Numbered from the stretch's first letter, positions 1 to 5,842 are shown. The stretch: DNA of 8,033 nt from Chloroflexi bacterium RBG_16_64_32 (GCA_001795235.1 MGNZ01000093.1:1-8033), one strand, 5' to 3'. Notes: generated from the sequence alone by a model not told the origin. A program made the numbers and translations.

Positions 1-240
1 GTTCTGGAAGCCCCTCGGCACCAGGTCACGGCGCCGCGTTCCCAGGTACACCGTCGCCACCATGATGATGACCACTATCCACGACGTCAGGACGGTGTTG
101 GTGAGGTTGAACGGGCCGAAAGACTCGATCGTCTCGGCCTTGATCTCGATCGCGGGAGTTGGGCCACGAAGGAAGACGAAGCCCACCAGAGCGAGGATGA
201 CAAGAGCAATGGCGATGAAACGGCCCCGGCTGAGCCTCAT
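1..240 (-). CDS. atpB: F0F1 ATP synthase subunit a, N-terminal part
   Basis: This is the first 80 codons of the membrane subunit that forms the proton half-channels of the F0 motor; the rest lies beyond the left edge. The ATG at 240 directly follows the atpZ stop (241-243), with AAGGAAGGA ending 6 bases upstream inside atpZ, so the two are translationally coupled. Residues 8-24 are hydrophobic (signal-anchor-like). A short external segment follows, with FGPFNLTNTVLTSW (41-54), and then a second membrane segment (about 51-67). The arrangement 'xTNTxLTSW, membrane helix, TRRxxLVPxGxQN' is the typical start of bacterial subunit a, as I recall the family. The catalytic arginine helix is outside the window. 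The rest of the ATPase operon probably continues leftward. Confidence 0.9.
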   Translation of the reverse strand, partial: MRLSRGRFIAIALVILALVGFVFLRGPTPAIEIKAETIESFGPFNLTNTVLTSWIVVIIMVATVYLGTRRRDLVPRGFQN

Positions 241-483
241 CTATTGTCCTTCCTTCTTATCCTGGTCTGTCTTCAGCACGTCCATCAGGAGCAAAAAGCC
301 GCCCGTCAGGGCCAGCGTCAGTCCCAGGAACAAGCCCAGGACGGCGAAGAGGCGTCCCGTATCCAGAAGGCGGTCTAGCTCCACCCCGCCGAACACGCCG
401 CCGACGATACAAAACGCTATATAGAACCCGAGGCCGGTGAGCCTCACCGTTGGGGGCAGGCGGGTCATCATGGCAGCCCGCAT
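241..483 (-). CDS. atpZ: AtpZ/AtpI-family F0F1-ATPase accessory membrane protein
   Basis: A small protein of 80 residues with two predicted membrane helices (about 17-34 and 44-68) and a short charged C-terminal tail (KTDQDKKEGQ). The glycine-rich first helix followed by ELDRLLDTGRLFAVLGLFLGLTLA matches the AtpZ/AtpI family (GGxxGxxLDxxL, then LGLxLG), usually encoded just upstream of atpB. Members are linked to c-ring assembly or divalent-cation uptake. The start is uncertain: ATG 483 has GGAGG only 2 bases away, with a GGAGAGG 12 bases upstream, while ATG 471 or 468 would place GGAGG at 14-17 bases. No convincing promoter is visible in 484-560, although a new transcription unit should start here because a terminator lies just upstream. 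Confidence 0.85.
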   Translation of the reverse strand: MRAAMMTRLPPTVRLTGLGFYIAFCIVGGVFGGVELDRLLDTGRLFAVLGLFLGLTLALTGGFLLLMDVLKTDQDKKEGQ

Positions 484-560
484 CGCCTCCGGTGGCCTCT
501 CCGTTTGCGAACCTTATCACAACCGACCATTACAATCCACACTCACCTACCCACTAACAC

Positions 561-588
561 AAAAGCCTCAGGCCATAGAGCCTGAGGC
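561..588 (-). terminator. Rho-independent terminator of the pyrF-BFN operon
   Basis: A perfect 8-bp inverted repeat, GCCTCAGG (565-572) and CCTGAGGC (581-588), encloses an 8-base loop. On the minus strand the stem is followed by TTTT (564-561) and then GTGTTAG. It lies 24 bases beyond the stop of the BFN-domain gene, so it ends the minus-strand operon and insulates the ATP synthase genes. The U-tract is only four long. Confidence 0.85.
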
Positions 589-612
589 GATGCCGCAACG
601 CGTCCTATCTTG

Positions 613-1152
613 CTACTTCTTTTCGAAGTCCTCAAGGTCCAGGCCATCGATCAAATCGCGGAAAGGCGACAGCTTCTCGAGCTCCTCCGCCTTCACCTCG
701 CTGGTGGGCTCAATATCCCTCCGCTCACCCTTCTCCAGCGGCTGCCCTTCCTGGTCCAAGCGCACGCCGGCCTTCTCCAGCACAGACTCATCGACGTAGA
801 TCGGTACCTGGGAGCGCACAGCCAGTGCGATCGCGTCACTCGGGCGCGCGTCGATCTCCATGCTCTTGCCGTCAATCTCCAGAGCGATGCGAGCGAAGAA
901 GGTGTCATTCGCCAGGTCACTCACGAGGATGTGGTTCACCGTCGCCCCGAGGCTGTCGATTATCGTCCGCAGCAGGTCGTGCGTCAGCGGCCGGGCCACT
1001 GCCACCTCCTGTAGCCGGACCGCGATCGCATCCGCCTCGGCCGGCCCAATCCAGATCGGCAGATAGCGGTCGGAATCCTTCTCCCTGAGTATGACCACCC
1101 GCTGATAGTTCATCAGGCTAACGCGGATGCTCTCTATCGTAAGCTCGACCAC
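613..1152 (-). CDS. Bifunctional nuclease (BFN/DUF151) family protein
   Basis: The protein has 179 residues from GTG 1152. The BFN domain fills about residues 1-130, with the family blocks SIRVSLMNYQRVVILREK, LPIWIGPAEADAIAV (31-45), RPLTHDLL (54-61), EIDARPSDAIALAVR (99-113) and PIYVDESVLEKAG (117-129). A charged tail (about 135-179) resembles the UVR-like C-terminus seen in many members. Family members have been described as having RNase and DNase activity; the role here is unknown. GTG 1152 is chosen because GGAGGT (1162-1157) lies 4 bases upstream and relatives begin near 'M[VI]E(L/M)TI(E/D)SIRVSLMNYQ'. A TTG at 1182 would add 10 residues but has no ribosome binding site. It is the last gene of the operon, 32 bases after the MFS stop. 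Confidence 0.9.
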   Translation of the reverse strand: MVELTIESIRVSLMNYQRVVILREKDSDRYLPIWIGPAEADAIAVRLQEVAVARPLTHDLLRTIIDSLGATVNHILVSDLANDTFFARIALEIDGKSMEIDARPSDAIALAVRSQVPIYVDESVLEKAGVRLDQEGQPLEKGERRDIEPTSEVKAEELEKLSPFRDLIDGLDLEDFEKK

Positions 1153-1184
1153 TTCCACCTCCGGACTTTCAATGCATGGCAATT

Positions 1185-2558
1185 CTAGCCCAGCCCCGTA
1201 GGGCTGTCAACCGAACCTGACACGCGCTCCGGCGCTGGCTGCGGCGCTTCCTCCCCGTCCTGCAGTCCGCCCACACGCGCGCTCACCAGGGCAAACAGCA
1301 ACAGGAAGAGCGCTATCCCCACCAGCACCGCCGTGATTCCGGCGAAGTCCGTGATGGCGCCCACCACCAGCAGAGGCAATAGGGACACGAAGTTGGCGGA
1401 CACAACCTGGGTGGCGAATATGCGCCCCCTCATCTCCGGCGGCGCCCGCTCATGGAGGACGGTCTGAGCCGGCGCGTTAAGCAGGGCATAAGAGAAGCCC
1501 ATCGGCGCGGCGAACAACATCGTCAGCGATTGCAGCACGGAGAGGCCCAGGAAGCGACCGGGGTTCAACGGCCCCGGCGTCGTCTCCATGATCTCCGCCA
1601 GGCCCCGCACGCTCGCCAGGAGCACCAGCGCCAGCGCGACCCCCACCAGGCCGATGATCACTACCCGGTTCTTGCCCCAGCGGCTGAACCAGGGGATGAA
1701 GCGCAGGCCGATCAACGCGCCCACCCCTGTGGGCGCAAACATAAACGCGGCGTTGTCCGGGGAGATTTTCAGCACGTCGTGCATGTAGCGCGGGATCAAT
1801 ATGGCGAAGAGCAAGACCAAAGTGCTGCTCATAGTCAGTTGGGCCATGGCCAGGGCAGAGGCGGGATCAGAGGTGAGGGTCCGCCAGCCCTTGCGGAACT
1901 CCTCCGGTATGCCGCCGAATATGGCCCCGCGCGGGAGTTCGATCTCCTGCCCGTTGTGCAGCATCTCCAGCCGCACGGCCAGCCCCGCGGCGACCGTGAA
2001 CAGCGCGCCCGCCAACACGAACATTGCCTCCTCGTCAGCCAGCTTCAACACTATGGGCGCAAGGAATACCATTCCCGCCAACTGGGACGCGGTAAGCGTG
2101 AAGTTGTACAGGCTGTTAGCGCTGACAAGCTGCTCCCTGCGCACCACAGAGGGAATGAGAGACACGATTGCCGGATTAAAGAAGAGTCCACTGGTGCTGA
2201 ACAAGAGGCTGATGGCGTAGATCGCCACTACCTCATCGTTGAAGAACAGGTACAGCAAGCAGGCGCCCGCCCGCACCAGGTTGGTGACGACGAGGACGGT
2301 CCCCTTCCGCCAGCGGTCCAGCAGCACCGCCACAAATACACCCATGAAGATCGAAGGCAGGATGAACGCTAGGACAAGCACGCTGCTGGCGGCGCTGGAA
2401 CCGGTAAGCTTCAAGACCAGCACCAGGAGCGTGAACAGGATGGCGTTCTGGGCGGTCTGGGCCAGGCCCTGGGTCAGCCACAGGGTTGCGAATTGGGGCT
2501 GAAGGAGAAGGGAGCGTGACTCAACGATCTCGTCGATGTGCGGGGGCTCGTAGCTCAT
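1185..2558 (-). CDS. MFS transporter (EntS/MFS_3-like exporter)
   Basis: A predicted 12-helix integral membrane transporter of 457 residues. After a short acidic cytoplasmic N-terminus, FATLWLTQGLAQTAQNAI opens helix 1. The loop between helices 2 and 3 carries the MFS signature GVFVAVLLDRWRKG (73-86). A long central loop (LEMLHNGQEIELPRGAIFGGIPEEFRKGWRTL) separates the two six-helix halves. Near the C-terminus, PPEMRGRIFATQ matches the loop typical of MFS_3 proteins. The tail is a hydrophilic Pro/Glu-rich extension. The family includes siderophore and drug exporters; the substrate cannot be read from sequence. ATG 2558 is preferred because it is one base beyond the upstream gene's stop; a GTG at 2591 would add 11 residues overlapping that gene. 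Confidence 0.87.
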   Translation of the reverse strand: MSYEPPHIDEIVESRSLLLQPQFATLWLTQGLAQTAQNAILFTLLVLVLKLTGSSAASSVLVLAFILPSIFMGVFVAVLLDRWRKGTVLVVTNLVRAGACLLYLFFNDEVVAIYAISLLFSTSGLFFNPAIVSLIPSVVRREQLVSANSLYNFTLTASQLAGMVFLAPIVLKLADEEAMFVLAGALFTVAAGLAVRLEMLHNGQEIELPRGAIFGGIPEEFRKGWRTLTSDPASALAMAQLTMSSTLVLLFAILIPRYMHDVLKISPDNAAFMFAPTGVGALIGLRFIPWFSRWGKNRVVIIGLVGVALALVLLASVRGLAEIMETTPGPLNPGRFLGLSVLQSLTMLFAAPMGFSYALLNAPAQTVLHERAPPEMRGRIFATQVVSANFVSLLPLLVVGAITDFAGITAVLVGIALFLLLFALVSARVGGLQDGEEAPQPAPERVSGSVDSPTGLG

Positions 2559-2559
2559 C

Positions 2560-2775
2560 TCAGGTGTGGCTCTCGGACCCGCCCGGCTCACCCCTCGACA
2601 GAAACTCCTTCACTCGCCTCTCAAGCACTCGCCGCTCCAACAGTACGCGGCGATGGCACGTGCGGCAGCGGATGCCGATGTCCGCGCCCAGGCGGACGAC
2701 CTCCCAGTCGTATCCGCCGCAGGGATGCACCTTGCGCAGGCGCACTACATCGCCCAAACGTACCTCCATCACCAT
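2560..2775 (-). CDS. DUF951 family small protein
   Basis: A 71-residue basic protein. MEVRLGDVVRLRKVHPCGG, then YDWEVVRLGADIGIRC and CRTCHRRVLLERRVLERRVKEFL, match the DUF951 pattern (GDVVxLrKxHPCGxxxWEVxrxGaDigikCxxCgrrVml). The three cysteines C19, C37 and C40 (CxxC in the second block) suggest a small metal-binding or OB/SH3-like fold; this is inference. The family is uncharacterised; nucleic-acid binding is only a guess. ATG 2775 is 2 bases after the pyrF stop; ATG 2769 is an alternative. Neither has a clear ribosome binding site, which suggests coupling to pyrF translation. It abuts the MFS ATG by one base. Confidence 0.85.
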   Translation of the reverse strand: MVMEVRLGDVVRLRKVHPCGGYDWEVVRLGADIGIRCRTCHRRVLLERRVLERRVKEFLSRGEPGGSESHT

Positions 2776-2777
2776 GG

Positions 2778-3623
2778 CTAGCGCTGGGCCAGCAGCGCAT
2801 CCCGCTGCCGGTTCATCTCGTCCCGCAGGCCCAGCGCTACCTTCCTGGCGGCCTCCGCAAAGTCGTCTCCCGACGATGCGTACAGGACCTGGCGCGAGGA
2901 GCTGATGATGACGCCTCCGCCTTCGGCGTCCAGCCCGGCCCCCATAGCCGACCCGAGGTCGGCGCCCTGGGCCCCCACTCCCGGAAGCAGTATGGGCAGC
3001 TCCGGACAGATGGCGCGAATCCGCTCCAGCTCTGCCGGCCAGGTGGCGCCAACCACAAGCCCAACGTTGCCCTGGGTGTTCCACCGGTTGGCCAGCTCCG
3101 CCACCGCCTCGAACAGAGGACGGCCGTCAGAGAGACGGAGGTTCTGAATGTCCTCGGCGCCGGGGTTAGAGGTGCGGCACAGCACAAACACGCCCTTGTC
3201 TCCGTACTCCAGGAACGGCTCGACAGAGTCACCGCCCAGGTAGGGGTTCACGGTGGCGGCGTCGAAGTCATATTCCTCGAACAGGGCGCGGGCATAGAAG
3301 CGGCTCGTGGATGCGATATCGGACCGCTTGGCGTCGGCGATGACGGGAACGTGGACCGGCACCCCCCGCAACGCCTCCATCAGCGTCAGCATCCCCCCGG
3401 TCCCCATCGCCTCGAAGAACGCCAGATTCGGCTTATAGGCGCAGACGATATCCTGAGTAGCCTCGATGATCGCCTGGAGGAAGGTTACGACGGGCGTACC
3501 CCGAAGGAGGGACGGGTCAGGGTCAAGGCCGACGCACAGGAGGCTCTGGTTGCGCCGGCTGACCTCGATGAGCTTGTCGCGGAACGTCGTACCCGTACTA
3601 GCCCACCTCCTTTGCCTGCGCAT
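2778..3623 (-). CDS. pyrF: Orotidine 5'-phosphate decarboxylase, type 2
   Basis: Converts OMP to UMP, the last step of de novo pyrimidine synthesis, in the cytoplasm. Numbered from ATG 3623 (281 aa), the TIM barrel shows GLDPDP (32-37), KPN (64-66), the catalytic DAKRSDI block (D97, K99, D102), NPYLGGDS (126-133), GATWP (192-196), the phosphate-binding LLPGVGAQG (212-220) and SSSRQVLYAS (241-250). Length and motifs fit the longer type-2 enzymes. The start is a problem. Homologues begin about 'MTFRxKL', which aligns with codons 12-18 (TTFRDKL), but the codon there is ACG. Upstream in-frame starts (ATG 3623, GTG 3644, TTG 3650) lack a ribosome binding site and lie at or before a promoter -10 box. 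ATG 3623 is given as the nearest canonical start. It is first gene of the minus-strand operon. Confidence 0.93.
   Translation of the reverse strand: MRRQRRWASTGTTFRDKLIEVSRRNQSLLCVGLDPDPSLLRGTPVVTFLQAIIEATQDIVCAYKPNLAFFEAMGTGGMLTLMEALRGVPVHVPVIADAKRSDIASTSRFYARALFEEYDFDAATVNPYLGGDSVEPFLEYGDKGVFVLCRTSNPGAEDIQNLRLSDGRPLFEAVAELANRWNTQGNVGLVVGATWPAELERIRAICPELPILLPGVGAQGADLGSAMGAGLDAEGGGVIISSSRQVLYASSGDDFAEAARKVALGLRDEMNRQRDALLAQR
3605..3613 (-). promoter_or_regulatory. Strong Shine-Dalgarno inside the nominal pyrF 5' end
   Basis: AAAGGAGGT on the minus strand is a near-perfect anti-SD complement, but it lies downstream of every canonical in-frame start of pyrF. Eight bases after it, in frame, is ACG (3596-3594), and two further ACG codons stand at 3590 and 3587. 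This points to a non-ATG start, or to an ATG-to-ACG change, close to where homologues begin. Confidence 0.6.
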
Positions 3624-3650
3624 ATTATAGGCGTCAAGGTTCACGGTCAA
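3624..3650 (-). promoter_or_regulatory. Sigma70-type promoter for the pyrF operon
   Basis: The minus strand reads TTGACC (-35, 3650-3645), a 15-base spacer, and a consensus TATAAT (-10, 3629-3624). Initiation would be expected around 3617, just ahead of the AAAGGAGGT at 3613-3605. The spacer is shorter than the optimum of 17. The -35 overlaps the Shine-Dalgarno of the divergent comB gene. Confidence 0.55.
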
Positions 3651-3654
3651 GGAG
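3649..3654 (+). promoter_or_regulatory. Ribosome binding site fixing the comB TTG start
   Basis: AAGGAG followed by 7 bases and TTG at 3662. The strength and spacing of this site decide for the unusual TTG start, which also matches where ComB proteins begin. A possible plus-strand -10 (TATTAT, 3623-3628) lies upstream but has no recognisable -35. Confidence 0.7.
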
Positions 3655-3661
3655 TATTCGA

Positions 3662-4411
3662 TTGCGTTTCGACGTCGCCCTCCTGCCCGACCTCGTCAAG
3701 GACGGGGAATCCGTCTTCGCCGTCGTCGATGTCCTGCGGGCCTCCTCCACCATCGTCACCCTGCTGGAGGGCGGCGTCCCTGCGGTCATCCCGGCGGCCA
3801 GCGTCGACGAGGCCCGCCGCCTGCGGGAGCGCCTTCCGGACCACCTGTTGTGCGGCGAGGTGGACGGCCTGCCGCCGCCCGGCTTCGACTACGGCAACTC
3901 GCCGGCAGAATTCGCCGGCCTCGATCTGCGATCCCGTCCCGCCATCCTCGCCACCTCAAACGGCACCCGCATCCTCAACGATCTCTCGCAGTCGCCCGCG
4001 GTACTGGTTGGCGCCCTGCTGAACAGGGAGGCGACGGCCAGGGCGATGCTGGCCCTGGCGGCGGAGCACAGCCGCGACGCCACCGTGGTCTGCGCCGCCG
4101 CCCCCAACGGCCGCTCGATAGCGCTCGAGGACGCCCTCGGCGCCGGTGCGATCGCCGAGGCCGCCCTGCGACTGGACCCATCCCTCCAACCCAGCGATGC
4201 CGCCCTGTTCGCCCGCGACGCGTTCCTCGCCCGCCGGAACGACCTGCGGCACGCCCTGGCCTGCGCCCGCCATGGAGCCGAGCTCATCGCGGCCGGCTTC
4301 GCCGCCGACATCGAGTACTGTGCGCGGCTGGACGTCTCCTCCGTCGTGCCGCTGCTCCAGCGAGATGCCGGCGGTCGGCTTACGCTGCGGCCCGCATCGG
4401 CGCTGAGCTAA
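3662..4411 (+). CDS. comB: 2-phosphosulfolactate phosphatase family protein (ComB)
   Basis: A 249-residue ComB-family protein. ComB hydrolyses 2-phosphosulfolactate to sulfolactate in coenzyme M synthesis of methanogens and needs Mg2+; many non-methanogenic bacteria carry homologues whose substrate is unproven. Family blocks are VVDVLRASSTI (21-31), GEVDGLPPPGFDYGNSPAEF (65-84), TSNGTR (98-103), NGRSIALEDALGAGAIAEA (149-167) and the C-terminal ARHGAELIAAGF plus ADIEYCARLDVSSVVP (202-230). It starts at TTG 3662, supported by AAGGAG 7 bases upstream. It is divergent from pyrF. Downstream, a promoter-like sequence starts 11 bases after its stop, so cinA need not depend on it. No comA or comC partner is visible in the window. 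Confidence 0.88.
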   Translation: MRFDVALLPDLVKDGESVFAVVDVLRASSTIVTLLEGGVPAVIPAASVDEARRLRERLPDHLLCGEVDGLPPPGFDYGNSPAEFAGLDLRSRPAILATSNGTRILNDLSQSPAVLVGALLNREATARAMLALAAEHSRDATVVCAAAPNGRSIALEDALGAGAIAEAALRLDPSLQPSDAALFARDAFLARRNDLRHALACARHGAELIAAGFAADIEYCARLDVSSVVPLLQRDAGGRLTLRPASALS

Positions 4412-4422
4412 GGCCGCCCTCC

Positions 4423-4452
4423 TTGACCTGATTCCCGTCCCGTGCTTATCCT
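4423..4452 (+). promoter_or_regulatory. Promoter placed for a leaderless cinA start at 4459
   Basis: TTGACC (4423-4428), an 18-base spacer and TATCCT (4447-4452) form a good sigma70-like pair. The ATG of the upstream copy of the cinA start (4459) lies 6 bases after the -10, so transcription would begin at or next to the A of ATG, as in leaderless mRNAs. The functional cinA ATG is now 151 bases further on. I infer this is the original cinA promoter. Confidence 0.5.
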
Positions 4453-4457
4453 CGTGC

Positions 4458-4479
4458 CATGAAGGCGGAGATCATCTCC
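4458..4479 (+). repeat. Left copy of 22-bp direct repeat (cinA start)
   Basis: Identical over 22 bases to 4609-4630. It contains ATG and the first seven codons of cinA (MKAEIIS) plus one base before. The flanking bases differ on both sides, so the repeat is exactly bounded. It behaves like a target-site duplication around the 129-bp insert, though it is unusually long for one. Confidence 0.95.
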
Positions 4480-4542
4480 ACTGCTGAGTGTCATTCTGAG
4501 CGCCCGGACGGGCCCGTCGGGGCAGCGAAGAATCTTTCATAG
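4459..4542 (+). pseudogene. Leader ORF: truncated duplicate of the cinA 5' end
   Basis: From ATG 4459 the frame encodes MKAEIIS, identical to CinA residues 1-7. It then reads through the left arm of the insert for 20 more codons to TAG 4540-4542. The 27-codon product would have no CinA function. If the promoter at 4423-4452 is active, this ORF would be translated as a leader 67 bases before the real cinA ATG. It is best read as the interrupted original start of cinA. Confidence 0.6.
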
Positions 4543-4608
4543 CGATGCCGAATACATGCCGAAGTGAAACACCCTTCGCTCCGCTCAGGGTGGCAGGTGG
4601 GTAAGGGG
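4480..4608 (+). mobile_element. MITE-like inverted-repeat insertion between duplicated cinA starts
   Basis: A 129-bp non-coding insert. Its left arm, TGTCATTCTGAGCG (4489-4502) then AGCGAAGAATCTTTCAT (4524-4540), is the inverted counterpart of 4582-4595 and 4564-4580. The arms match at 11/14 and 13/17 positions. They are separated by a single base on the right, but by a 21-base GC-rich insertion on the left. The central 23 bases (4541-4563) hold ATGCCGAA twice, 11 bases apart. No transposase is encoded, so it would have to be moved in trans. The TGTCATTCTGAGCG...AGCGAAGAATCT type of sequence is one I recall as dispersed in several bacterial genomes, including Chloroflexota; this is from memory and unverified. 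The nine bases left of the inverted repeat and thirteen right of it are unexplained. Confidence 0.7.
4503..4522. repeat. GC-rich palindrome interrupting the left arm
   Basis: A perfect 12-bp palindrome, GACGGGCCCGTC (4507-4518), is extended by CCC (4503-4505) against GGG (4520-4522) around one G-G mismatch. With the C at 4523 it occupies the point where the right arm has only one base, so it looks like a secondary insertion within the left arm of the larger element. Confidence 0.75.
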
Positions 4609-4630
4609 CATGAAGGCGGAGATCATCTCC
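4609..4630 (+). repeat. Right copy of 22-bp direct repeat (functional cinA start)
   Basis: The second perfect copy of the 4458-4479 sequence. Here it continues into VGTEILLGE, the intact CinA reading frame, so this copy carries the working start codon. Confidence 0.95.
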
Positions 4631-5842
4631 GTAGGCACAGAGATCCTCCTGGGCGAGATACTGGACACCAACTCCCGCTACCTCGCCGCCCGCCTGCCCC
4701 CTCTGGGCATCGATCTCTACTACATCTCCAAGGTGGGCGACAACCTGAACCGCCTGGCCGGGACGATAGGCCGCGCCCATGAGCGCTCCGACCTCGTCCT
4801 CATCACCGGCGGCCTCGGCCCCACCGAGGACGACCTCACCCGCGAGGCGATCGCGCTGGCGTTGGACGAGGAGATGTTCGTCGACGCGGACACTGAGCAG
4901 CGGCTGCGCGCCTTCTTCGCTGCCCGCGGCTTCCCGTTCCCCGAGCGCAACGTCAAGCAGGCGATGCTCATCCCCTCGGCCCAGGCCATCCCCAACCCCC
5001 GCGGCACCGCCCCCGGCTGGTGGGTGGAGAAAGATGGTCGCATCATCGTGGCGATGCCCGGCCCGCCCGCCGAGCTGGAGCGGATGTGGGAAGTAGAGGT
5101 GGCGCCCCGCCTGGCCGGCCTCACCACCGGCGACGTCATCGTCTCCCGCACGCTGAAGACGGTAGGCATAGGCGAGGGGCAACTGGACGAGATGGTCAGC
5201 CCCTTGCTGAAGTCGGAGAACCCCACCGTCGGCGTGTACGCCAAGCAGGACGGCGTACACCTTCGCCTGACCGCCAAGGCGGCTACGCGGGAGGCGGCGC
5301 AGGGTGTCATCGGGCCCGTGGAGGAGGAGCTACGCCGCATCGCCGGAGACGCCGTGTGGGGCGCCGACGACGACACGCTGGAGGGCGCCATCGGCGCCAT
5401 GCTCAAGGAGCGCAACCTCACCCTGGCCACCATGGAGTCCTGCACCGGCGGCCTCCTGGCGTCCACCATCACCGACGTCCCCGGCAGCTCCATCTACTTC
5501 AAGGGCGGCTACGTGGCCTACACAGCGGAGATGAAGATGGGCCTGGGCGTCAGCGCCGAGCTCATCGAGATGCACGGCACGGTGAGCGACGAGGTGGCGG
5601 CGGACATGGCCCGCGCCGCCCGCGCCAACGCCGGCGCCGACCTCGGAGTGGCGGTCACCGGCGTCGCCGGGCCCGACGAGCTGGAGGGGAAGCCGCCCGG
5701 CCGGGTGCACATCGCCGTGGACGGCGGTGGTCCCGCGCAGTCAGTCAGCTATACCTACTACCAGGGCCGGGCCGCCACCAAGCGCCGCGCCGTCACCACG
5801 GCGCTGGCCCTGCTGCGGCGGGCGCTGCTGGCGCGGGGGTAG
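4610..5842 (+). CDS. cinA: CinA family protein, nicotinamide-nucleotide amidohydrolase
   Basis: A full-length two-domain CinA of 410 residues. The N-terminal MoCF/COG1058 domain (about 1-170) has SVGTEILLGEILDTNS (7-22), ITGGLGPTEDD (65-75), NPRGTAPGW (129-137) and MPGPPAEL (149-156). After a linker, the C-terminal CinA/PncC domain (about 255-410) has LATMESCTGGLLAS (272-285), YFKGGYVAY (296-304), VAVTGVAGPDE (347-357) and GRVHIAV (364-370). E276, S277 and C278 lie in the block that carries the catalytic Ser of NMN deamidases (NMN to NaMN plus ammonia); the N-terminal domain of some CinA proteins has ADP-ribose pyrophosphatase activity. ATG 4610 is fixed by homology. Its ribosome binding site is poor (TAAGGGG one base upstream, GGTGGG at 4596-4601), as expected if insertion displaced the original 5' region. 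Confidence 0.93.
   Translation: MKAEIISVGTEILLGEILDTNSRYLAARLPPLGIDLYYISKVGDNLNRLAGTIGRAHERSDLVLITGGLGPTEDDLTREAIALALDEEMFVDADTEQRLRAFFAARGFPFPERNVKQAMLIPSAQAIPNPRGTAPGWWVEKDGRIIVAMPGPPAELERMWEVEVAPRLAGLTTGDVIVSRTLKTVGIGEGQLDEMVSPLLKSENPTVGVYAKQDGVHLRLTAKAATREAAQGVIGPVEEELRRIAGDAVWGADDDTLEGAIGAMLKERNLTLATMESCTGGLLASTITDVPGSSIYFKGGYVAYTAEMKMGLGVSAELIEMHGTVSDEVAADMARAARANAGADLGVAVTGVAGPDELEGKPPGRVHIAVDGGGPAQSVSYTYYQGRAATKRRAVTTALALLRRALLARG

Noticed and set aside
484..560. Promoter for the ATP synthase operon (for example TGTAAT or GATAAG on the minus strand)
   Set aside because: No -35 at acceptable spacing goes with either -10-like hexamer, so no call is made although a promoter is expected here.
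1452..2372. Plus-strand open frame of 306 codons inside the MFS gene
   Set aside because: Gln/His/Arg-rich antisense of a membrane protein gene with no recognisable motif; the minus-strand MFS frame has a clear family match.
2538..4022. Plus-strand open frame of 494 codons over DUF951, pyrF and comB
   Set aside because: It crosses well-supported genes on both strands, shows no family motif, and is low-complexity Pro/Arg/Ser sequence as expected from antisense of GC-rich genes.
4480..4608. Insert considered as a riboswitch or small RNA gene
   Set aside because: Its structure is explained by inverted-repeat arms and it lies between duplicated cinA starts, which fits an insertion better than an evolved leader; no known riboswitch core was recognised.
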